49,025 nt of DNA, from the NCBI GenBank assembly GCA_013365365.1, contig JABVXU010000406.1:1-49025 (forward strand), written 5' to 3'. The notes under the pieces are model-generated. The model was not told where the DNA came from and did no database searches. It was given only the letters and a program-made list of their open reading frames with translations. Below are positions 37,432-47,197 of this stretch, piece after piece. Origin of the DNA: Cruorifilaria tuberocauda. Taxonomy: Eukaryota; Nematoda; Chromadorea; Rhabditida; Onchocercidae. The translations under genes and the position numbers were made by a program. The number at the start of each line of letters is the position of its first letter. Within the stretch, counting starts at the first letter, position 1.

Positions 37432-39058
37432 CTAATCATAATAATAATCAGAGCTGTAAGTGTCATCTGCCAACGTGTCATTTAAGTTATACATGGCGCA
37501 GTAGCCACACGTACGCTTGCAGTTACGCCACATATAGTAACCCTGACGTCCTTCTACGTAACATAAATGTTTCTTTTTGGGACAGTCGATTTCCGCATCA
37601 TTGCAATTTGTTGGGATATCCTTCACAGTTTCAATATAATCACAGAAGTTACATGTGTAGGGACAATCTTCCTTCATCTGTTTTTGATGTTCAATCCGTT
37701 CGCAAAGATGCCTCATATATTTGCAATAGCTCAAGTTATCCGAACAATCTACGGGTTCAAAATTTTTCCGATCGTAGACTCTGAAAAATGCGAAAATCAT
37801 CAGTCTTGTACAAAATAAAGATTGCGATATCGATTTGCTTGAAAGAGTAGAAAAAGTTGGAATTTTGATAAATAAGGTTTGCGATCAAGAATGGATGATT
37901 GTTTGCAAATATTTGTTAGCCTAATCTGCCTGTTTTACGATGTAAAGCTTGAAAAAATAAACTGGCAATGATCAATTTATTATTAACTTCGAATAGATAT
38001 TGATACTTGAAGTTTGTAACATTTGGTTTAAATGTTAACTTTGTTGTTTATTGTTTATTGTAATCGAAAAAGTGACCTGCAAAATGAACATGTCAAACGA
38101 CATCTGGATTGCATTACTGCTTGATGCCAATAAGTTAACGTACAATAATCGGTCAATTCAGCGCAATTTGTCGCTAAATCTGCGCAAACGTTGTTGCAAA
38201 ATCCGCATGTTTCCGGACACAAATGATACATACGTTCAGCAGTTGCTTCAGAAAAACAGTCAATTTCCTGAAGAAGGAAAAACATGAAAGAATTTTGTCA
38301 GTATACAGAAACATCTGTTGTTCTATTTAAACATATTGCATTCTGTTGTGCAAAAATAGTTCTGTTGACCAAATTCGTTTATCACTTTTGACCCATGCGT
38401 TATAATATGCTTAGCAAGATTATTGATTTTTTTCGGCTTTTATTTTGAGATGTAATTTCAATCTGTGGAATTCTTTCGACGATAAGGAGGAGAAAGTACA
38501 ATTAAAATTAAAAAAATTTTTCCTTTTGCAAAAAAAAAAAATCAATTAAACCCGTAAAGCACAATTATCCTCTTTATCATAACATGTTCTCGTGTAATTC
38601 ATCCCTTCATAACACAAATGACATGTTCGTCGACAAGATTTCTTCATATAATTTTCTCGAGTTTTATTAGCATTAATACACCAGCTTTTAAACGTTGAAC
38701 ATAATGGATCTTCATCAACGCACCAATCTAGAATTAACCATAATTTCAAATTGAAATTTAATCTTTCATTTTTTTTTCTTGGAATTTTTCTCATGATCGA
38801 GAATTTTGTGAAGCAGGGAAATTAATCGTTCTGTTCAGAAATGCTACGAAGAAAGAAAAAATACATGTTAGATTTGAGGCTCAAACTGAAATAGATAAAC
38901 TCAGAATTTTATTAAAAGTCATCCTATTTATTAACTTAGAATAAAGTTTTACCTGGTCTACGCTCATACTTAAATTCAAATGGTACATGATCCCATTCGT
39001 TCCATACGGATGCCACCAAAAATGACTTACATAAGATAGCAACAACGAGTTTGATCAT
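37432..39058 (-). CDS. Secreted protein with five tandem ShKT domains
   Basis: Four exons (39058-38953, 38727-38552, 38267-38077, 37780-37432) join to 273 aa. The N-terminus is a signal peptide (MIKLVVAILCKSFLVAS), so the product should enter the secretory pathway. Five ShKT (SXC) modules of about 35-45 residues follow. Each has six cysteines and ends in the family's CxxxCxxC pattern: CRRTCHLC, CPETCGFC, CRLTCSFC, CPYTCNFC, CKRTCGYC. The tail is acidic and Tyr-rich (SSDYYYD). The start follows an AAATTTAG acceptor by 17 bases. ShKT modules are widespread in nematode surface and secreted proteins, often beside peptidase, tyrosinase or peroxidase domains. Here they stand alone. A channel-blocking or immunomodulatory role is known for some members, but nothing in this sequence shows it. 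Confidence 0.88.
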
Positions 39059-39907
39059 TTCAAATGATAAAGATGCTAAATTTGATATTGTGTGATATGA
39101 ACGCGCTGTAAAAGTTTCAAATTTTTAAAATCATTTATTTGAAACTTCAGTTGCAAAATCATTAAAGATGAAGTTTGAATAAAGTCCAAAATGAAGTGTA
39201 AGCCAGAAATAATTGCTAAGTGACCGATTTGAAAAGAATACTGAAGTATCAATGACCTCTGCTAAGCAAAATCCATTAGCATGACCTCTAGAATTGATTA
39301 TGTCCTCTAACTTTGCTGCATTTATTTGCATTAAAATCTTTCTCTCCCGCAAATTTCAAATTTGGAAAATCGAAATTCCGGTCCTTTTTCCGCATGAAAA
39401 GCAATCGAGAATGTTATAAAACAAATTTCTTCTAATATTTATTTCAGCATTTCCAATTATTCGACTTTATGGTCAACGAAAAAAAGGTTGAGAAAGATTT
39501 TATTATCCGATTAGTTTATTATTATTTTATTATACCATCCGATTAAATAAATTTTTCAGGTAACAAATTAAAATAATCGTTAGGCTCGCAGAAATGCAAA
39601 TAATTTATGATCAATTTATAATCAATTTATGATCATAATTTATGATAAGGAAAAAAGCCGAATTTTCTAAGATTTGTAGCATTTGCCTTTAAATTCGAGT
39701 TATTTGAAAGCAAATTCCTTTCATTTCATTGAATCTACTGAGCCTTCTTTTTTTTTAATGTAATTACAAATTAATATTAGTACATTTTGGATGATTGATA
39801 TAATATTATTAGTATGGGAAAATATTAAAATTCAAATCTTCCGCTGTTCAGAGAACTCCAATTGAAACAGCTGCATTGTTAGCATCATGAAATTTTAGAC
39901 TAATAAT
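39059..39907. other. Intergenic spacer with AT repeats
   Basis: Spacer between the ShKT gene and the EMRE gene. It holds the short 5' UTR of the former and the 3' UTR of the latter. A cluster of AATTTATGATC-type imperfect repeats lies at 39601-39647. No gene was seen. Confidence 0.45.
39601..39647. repeat. Imperfect tandem ATTTATGATC repeats
   Basis: About four degenerate copies of an 11-14 base unit (AATTTATGATC, AATTTATAATC, AATTTATGATC, AATTTATGAT) follow each other. Each contains a partial dyad around TGATCA. It is probably a local AT-rich tandem expansion. Confidence 0.6.
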
Positions 39908-40812
39908 TTAATTTCGACTATCTTCTCCTTTTGGAACATATATTTTGTTATTCTTCAAGAATTGAGCTATTTCTTTTGCTAAAAATGCTCCAAGTCCAAC
40001 TGATGAAGTTGTAACAACAAATAGCTGCAACAAATTTCATTTGTTAAAGAAAAAAACAAAAACTGATGAATTACTCATTGTTTTTCAACATTTCATGAAT
40101 CTAAATCAGCAAAACAAAGTTTAACGTTCTCAACCTGTTTGTTAGGAGAAGAAAAAGTTGCAATTATAGGTGAATTGTAACTTGCAGAAAATTTTTGCTT
40201 TAATAAAATGATAAACTTTTGTGCACTTTGATGTTTGCGAAAATGTTTAAAATTTTTTTTTATTCTATTTATTTTATTTTTATTTTGCTCTTTACCAATT
40301 TTAACTGTTGCCCATTTCTCTTTTTTTATATCTTGGCTGATCGAAGTCTAAACCGTATTGTAATGGCATTTATGATAAGGCACATTTTTTCTTGCATTTT
40401 AGTTTAAGGATGGTATTGACTTCTTGATTTTTAGTTTACACTTTTTTTAAGTTTCAGTGGCTCTAAGATTTTGTTGATTCTGACTTCATGGTTAGCTCTG
40501 TTTGAATATTAATGGCTCTTTTGTTTCTTGGAGTTATTGTATTATTTTCGTATTTTTTCTGTAATGCGTTTTGTATGATTTTTTTTTTTAGTTGATTGTT
40601 GATTGTCTTTTTGGCTTTATTTTAATTTATCATGTATTTTTTTTTATTTTTTAATTAATTTTTTTAAGGCAAACCTTAAGTATACCAAATCGTAAACTAT
40701 AGGGTATTGAGTCGACTTTTGAACTTTCTAAATTAACAGAATTGGACGATGTTAATGATGGACCGACCAATCTAGTACGTAATTTTATTAGTAACGATAC
40801 TATCTTGACCAT
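39908..40812 (-). CDS. SMDT1: Essential MCU regulator EMRE (SMDT1 orthologue)
   Basis: Single-pass inner-membrane subunit that holds MICU1/2 to the MCU calcium channel and is needed for channel opening in animals (established knowledge). Two exons, 40812-40675 and 40024-39908, phase 0, 84 aa. The N-terminus MVKIVSLLIKLRTRLVGPSL is a basic mitochondrial presequence. Across the splice junction FGILK|LFVVTTSS then GAFLAKEIAQFLKNNKIYVP aligns without gaps to the human core that begins FGLLRV, contains GTLISK and ends in IFVP. The tail is KGEDSRN rather than a poly-Asp run. Two diagnostic positions differ: the conserved transmembrane proline is Ser, and the GxxxS motif reads GAFLA (GxxxA). The ATG follows an ATATTCAG acceptor by 18 bases. 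Human EMRE is 107 aa. The gene is easy to miss because each exon is under 140 bases. Confidence 0.75.
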
Positions 40813-43800
40813 CGGGTAGTTGTTTAGGCCCTGAATATCATATTCATTTAGATAATAAAAATAATGAAAATTGTTTGCAGAAAATATTCGGAAAGCGAAG
40901 AAGACAACAGACGTTAGCAAAATTGAAAATTGCAGTAAGAATTGTTGAAGCGAATTGCTTTAAATATTAGAAATAAACGAATTCGAATTACCGTTAATCT
41001 AACCGATCAATGAATTGAATGATAGAGCTAAAACAGCTTTTCGTTGTTTGTTTAAGTTGTTTATGATCTGTAATTACATTATTACACGGAGCTGTCAAGA
41101 TATGAGAGTATCAAGTTATCATATTTAATTCGTAAAAATGTGATGCAAAGAATTGACAAAATGAAATCAGATGAACTAATTAATCAATCATCAATATTCA
41201 AACTGATTTTAGTTAACTCATTGATAGTAAACATGAGTAATTCTTTAAATAAATGAGTAATTCTTTCTTTTCATATTTTCCATTCCTTACTCTTTCTTCT
41301 TTTACTTTTATTTTTTGTACCTCATTTTATCACTAATTCTTAATTCTTTCCTTATCATGATGGAGATATTTCAATGCTTCATCGCTCTCGATAATTGGCA
41401 TAAGTAAATAGATTCTAAAGTTTTTTGATACAAACTATCTCACGGATCGTAATGTATTAACGAACACGGTAACAAGAGCCAACCGGTAATTAACTGCACA
41501 AAAGCGTCCCGACTTTGATATATTATGTTTCACCGAGTATTTTGTGTTTACCTATAAAAGTGAATTTGAACTATTGCTATACGTGATCAATAAGCAGAAG
41601 AAAGCAAACGGATGATTCCTTTAAAAAAATTTAACATTAAATTTAATTTTATTAAACAGAAGTTTACAGCGTAACAAACAAAAAGCACCAATAAATGGAA
41701 GAGAAGTAAAAATACGGCTTCATTACAGGTAATTTAAAAAAGAAAATATTTATAATGGCAAGTCGATTATTAAACTTTAAAAGACATTTTAAAAAAAACA
41801 AATATTATAAAACCAAAGCATGTTTTGATCAATATGACAATTTTAAATTAAATATTTCTTACTAAATATAATCTCAGTAATTAAATTCATATGATTAATA
41901 GCTAGAACAAACAAACAAAGAATTGGGAGAATTAGCATTAATACTGAAAGAATTTAAAAAAGACCGATACCAAAATGTTCTTCTGAGACCTTATACCAGT
42001 AATGTTTTTATTTGAATGAAAAATTATCATATTTAACTTATCCTCAATTTTTGCATATTAAATTGGCAAATTTATGAGATAATTATCTATAATCGATTTC
42101 AAAAACTAAATATTGCAAAATTGATTATGATTAGGTCTTATAAACCGGAAATTTAAACCATTGGTACCTAAAATTACAAAAAAAAAACAAAAAATTCTCT
42201 TTCATAACTAATTTTACGTTCACTAAGCGTTAATTAAAGGACTATCAGTTAAAGATGATAACGTACCTCTAGAAAAAAATATACAAAATTAAATATAAAT
42301 TGTTTTCATAAAAAAGAAATTAATCCATAGTTAAAACTAATTGGATAGAAAGATGATAAAAAAATTAGATTATTAACTTTACAGTATAAGTTTATAGTAT
42401 AAGTTTATAACTTGCTATATATTGTATTTTGTGCAAATGTCCTGATTACTAGACTGTTAAAATAACAGTAAACTTATACTGCAAATTACAGAATTGTTAG
42501 AATTGATTGTCAAAAGTTACATGGAATAAATTAATAAAATAAAATTAAATTCATTATTGACACATCATTGTATGTCTAGGCTTAATATAACCAGTAATGG
42601 AATTGAATTAGCTGAAATTTGATTGCTGTGACTTTGATTCCATTAAATCCATTAAAAATAGTATTTCATAATTCGCGCAAAATAATTGAAATTTAATTTT
42701 AACAAAAATGAAATGTTGATATTATTGATGGTGTCAGTAAAGAGTTTTTGAAGTGTAAAAAATCATGAAACTAATTCAATAACTCAACAATATATTAAAC
42801 TTTTTTCTTCAATCATAAAAATAAAATTACTAAAATTTAATAAAATCCATTGTTATCAAAATATTTTAATGGAAAAGATAACAATAGGTGTAAATTAAAT
42901 TATTTAATATTTTATATAATGTTACATATAATTTAAAATTTTCAAAATTTTTCTTTTCTCCATTGAGAAAACTTAGTGATTACTTTTGAAATTTACTATG
43001 AAGGCGATTAATGTTAAACTATGAAATACTTTAATTTTAACAAACAAATTTATTATACTAATTAATGTCAATTAATTTTTGAATTAAATGTAATAAATTT
43101 TGTATTTCTTACGTTGGAGAAAAGAACTATATTAAAATGGATAAAATGACAACGACTACGAGATTTTATTATTCATTTCAAATATTGGTGATCTTTGAAT
43201 GTATTCAATTTATTCAGTAGTATTAATCGAAAAAGACAGAATATCATTTCTTATCATTGGTGAATTATTTCATATTGATAAAGGAAATATAATTTATTAT
43301 TTTTAAATTATCATTTATCAAATTATCAGCAATCGAATTCATCTTTTATAAAATTATCATTAATTTCAATGCAATTTTGCATATCATTCTTTTACCAATG
43401 CTACTCTCATCCCTATTTTTTATTTATTTATTTATTTTTTTCAATGCTAGTCAATATCGAAGTAATAAATCAATAATGATAATGCTTTACTTTTTTTTTT
43501 GCTATCATTCAATATCAAATTATCAAATCACGTACAATAATAAACTGAGTATAGCTTTATTCATCATATCATTAAAATTTTTAAAATGGTGAAACTCTTT
43601 GATTTCCTAATGATTGAGGTAACTTGTTAAGATGCATACACATATGCATATAACATTGATTGATTTAAAAGAATGGATGATATGACTTTATTATTGATTG
43701 ATTGAAAGTATTTAAATTTTAAAATACTAGCATACCAGCTCACAATATATTTTCACCCATACTTTTTCTTTTCTTTTTGTTTGCATAAATTATATCTTAA

Positions 43801-44916
43801 AAAAATCCTAATCAATTAGTTGTTGACTCTAACAAAAAAATTCTTTATGCGATCGAAACATCGTACATTTCCAATTTTAATCTTATCACATTAAAGTGTT
43901 AACATATGTGAACAAAAGTTGATTGTTCCCTGTAAAATTGATGTAAATTTTCATATTTTGAAATTAAAGGTAAATCAATGAAATGGAAAAATAAATCAAT
44001 TATGTAGTTTTCTTCTTTACTGAAACCTTTCAGGTTAATTAGTTTTTCGTCGGAAAATTATACCTGTTAATGGAAATTGTTAGAATCTTGAAAGAAATGT
44101 CTACCTATTGGATAATTCATGTTTTGAATGTAATGTTATTAATGATTAATGTCAAATTTAACTTTCATTTTTACCAATTAATAATTTAATGGTGTTCGAT
44201 GAAGAAATTTTAGTTTTTTTTTTCTTTTTGAAGTAATTTGATAATCACTAATGTACTTATTTCATTCATTCATATTTGAACATATTACCAAGCTAATGTG
44301 ATAATAATGATCATTTTGATAAATTTTAAGTAGATTAATTGTAAAGTTATCGAAGCAAAAAGGATTGATATATTTTATTACAACAAATTAATTTGTTTAA
44401 TTTATTGTTTTATATAAATAATTTTGAAAAATATTATGTGAATATATTTGTATACACTGAGTATGATTCATACCTGTAAAAGACTGATAAGAGATTTCAT
44501 TCAAATCAGGATCAGTCATTTCATTTCATTGATCCACAAAACTTTAATAAAAATTTAGTACCGAAAGAATCGAATTTATTTATTTCTCATTTCATCATAG
44601 CAATTCAAACGTGAATTCCAGGAATATTTCAAATATTTTTTAAATCAAATTTTTTATTCACGCGATAAATTAATTGCGTTATACCACAACAAGTCATACA
44701 AACAAATTTAAATACAAGTAAAACATTTTTACATTTTTAAAGTAGAATAAGAAAAAGCTCATACATTAATCTCTTACTTGATAAATAATCTTAATTTTGC
44801 TTATGTTTATGATCATTTATACAACGTTTATAGCTTTTCAGGATTACCATTCATCAAAATTTAATATCGATTATTAGATCTCATATTGCATCAGTAAAAT
44901 AAGAGTTCATAATTAA
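40813..44916. other. 4-kb gene-poor AT-rich interval
   Basis: No gene was recognised between the EMRE gene and the TMX3-like gene. Composition is extremely AT-rich apart from a somewhat GC-richer patch at 41440-41560, followed by TATAAAAG at about 41553. A 13-base inverted repeat and a small direct duplication occur at 42.38-42.48 kb. Open frames are short and AT-driven. Confidence 0.45.
42382..42481. repeat. Short element with 13-bp inverted ends
   Basis: CAGTATAAGTTTA at 42382-42394 is the exact reverse complement of TAAACTTATACTG at 42469-42481. Extending outward gives 16 of 17 matching bases. Inside the left end the unit TATAGTATAAGTTTA is partly duplicated. The size and inverted ends could be a tiny MITE remnant or a hairpin; no target-site duplication is obvious. 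Confidence 0.5.
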
Positions 44917-47197
44917 TTAGTTTTGCGCAAAAGTAGATCCACTAAGTCCCCAAAAAATACTTATTGCAAGTACAACAACGGCAATACCACCGGTAGCACC
45001 AACAACAATATAGCTTGGATCCGATTCCAATATCAACGATTGCTTATTTTCCCGTAGATAATCTCTTTCTATAGCCGTTAATTCTTGCCGAATTGGATAC
45101 CAATCACCGGTTGATCCACGAGTGCATTCTACATTTTCCAAATTTTCCAGTGCGATGATAAGCTGATAAAAAAAAAAGCATTTGTTTCCATCATAACAGA
45201 AAGATTGATTTGATAATGCTAATAATTTAAACATTAATCTAATTACAATTCCATGAGAAGTCTAATATGTGATATGATATTAAGGATTCTTTAGAGATAA
45301 TTGATTACTCATATGACAATCACATGAGGAGAGAACATTTTATCAAGTTTTTGAATAAATTCAGAAAACACTTTTTGTTCCAAATAAGCTATTAGGTACA
45401 ATTCATCAATTGAATTATTATTTAATTTGGAAAAATTTAAACGTAATAGATTTTTAAGAAAAAAAAAACCAAATTATTATCATTGTTAAATTTAAAATGA
45501 ATATTAAATTTTAACAAAGTTTGAAATTTAAATTTCAATTAAAACGAAGAAGATAAAAAGAATGAAAAGCACTTGTTGAAGATCAGCATCTGCTGACATC
45601 CATAGATAACCATCATTTTGTAGGAGTAAAATTAATTGACAAACAAATGGTAGTTCCGGTAGACGAGTGTATAGTTCAACATACATATCAATATTAAGTG
45701 GCATTATTATTTCATAGAAACTATAATTAGCAACACCATCGAATGCACGAACAATAAGCTCATAGTGATCCATTGGACATCTTCAATTTCATCAAATTAA
45801 AAATTAAATTAAAAAAAAAAATTAATTAAATAGACAGATAAGAAAAAATAACACTTCTTTCTTTACTTGCATTATAATTCTCAACAATTGTGGTAAATTT
45901 ATTCGTTTAACACTTTAATTTCAGACAAACATTTGTCAAATTAAATTAATGATGATTGCTATTTCCGCATTAAATAGACTTTTTGCACCGAAGAAATTTA
46001 AATTTAGGATTCGAGAATATTCTATGTTCCAATATATTACAATCTTACGATAGGAAAAAAAAAATCATCCATTCTAGCAGAAACTAACTTTATCATAAAT
46101 GAAAGATTGCTAATTTGAAAAAAGAGATCTAAATTAGTAGAAATTAGAATATTTGGAAAAAATTAAAATTAAATTTAAATTTACAAAAAGCTAACCGATT
46201 ACTATCAACAATTTGTAAAACTAGCTTTTCACCATGACATAATTGTGCTCTATTTATAATTGATTCCAAATGCTCCCAGGTGCTTACAGTTTGAGCATTA
46301 AGTAATTCATGAGATCGGAGAAATGAGAAGAATTCTTCCTAAAAAAAAAAAAAGAACAATACACTCTCTCGAACATTGTAAGACAGCTCAATGATTGTGT
46401 AAATTATTTCAAAGATTTTATTAGTTTATTTGTATTAAATTTATCAAACTAGAAATTTCTACTAAACTATTTTTAAATTTCATAATCATTTCAATCATTT
46501 TAAAAAAGATTTTGTAATTCTGGAATCTTCGATTACCTACTTTATTGTTTACGTTACCATCATAGCGAAATAATTGTCCATCAATAGCATAGACTAAATG
46601 TGGTACTAAACTGTTATGAATTGTTGGATCGTTGAAAATAGGATTATTTCGGCGATTATCATAAAATTGATAGGTAAAATGTTCTTGCTTTGCTGTTAGA
46701 TTATGCCGATTTGAGAATTCACGAATCCAACGTGGAATCTTTGATAAGATTTGAAATTATTGATTTCTCATAAAATTCTTTTTTTCAGGAAAAAAAAAAC
46801 AGAAAACATAATAAACAGATAAATATGTACAATCAAAAAATTTTTAATAGCAAATAAAAAATTGAAATAAAACGAATTTTATCTTATGAAATTAAAATAA
46901 CAATTAAAATTATCTTCGCACTAATACTCATTACCTGAAATAGATAAAAATGAAAATTACCTGTGATTGTGTGGGATAGCATCGTTTAGCGCAAAAAAGT
47001 ATCAGAAGTCTTTCATTGAATTCCAATTTTTGTTTGATAGTATCAATAAGACGTTGAGTTCGACGATCATATACAGAATACTTGTCTTTCAATAGATGAA
47101 TTTCAATTCCAAAATTTCGATTCCAATTTCGAATTGAAGCACCATCGATTATCTTCCAAATAGCTATGATAATTAGTGCATATTGCACTACAAACAT
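44917..47197 (-). CDS. TMX3-like membrane PDI-family protein with degenerate active site
   Basis: Five exons (47197-46961, 46738-46541, 46338-46196, 45780-45573, 45162-44917) join in phase to 343 aa. There is an N-terminal signal peptide (MFVVQYALIIIAIWKIIDG) and a single transmembrane helix near the C-terminus (about 313-335) with an 8-residue tail. The topology is therefore type I. Residues 64-76 (LLILFCAKRCYPT) align with the thioredoxin active-site strand. C73 matches the first Cys of CX2C, but the second position is Thr76 and the WCGHC context is lost. The segment VPHLVYAIDGQLFRYDGN (about 120-137) looks like the cis-Pro strand of a thioredoxin fold. Residues about 165-285 may form a second thioredoxin-like domain (LPFVCQLILLLQNDGY). 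The order resembles TMX3, an ER oxidoreductase. Expected role: ER folding factor, probably non-catalytic. The acceptor TCAAAG of exon 2 is unusual. The ATG follows a CTTTCAG acceptor. Confidence 0.6.

Noticed and set aside
8640..39595. Shared 13-mer GGCTCGCAGAAAT at about 8640 and 39582
   Set aside because: The flanking sequence is unrelated and no longer repeat can be extended from it; a single 13-base match is weak evidence of a repeat family.
40021..40260. An extra coding exon between the two EMRE exons (minus strand, open frame upstream of 40024)
   Set aside because: A frame is open from about 40260 to an AACAAACAG|GTTGAG donor, but inserting it would break the gap-free EMRE alignment across FGILK|LFVV, and it has no ATG.
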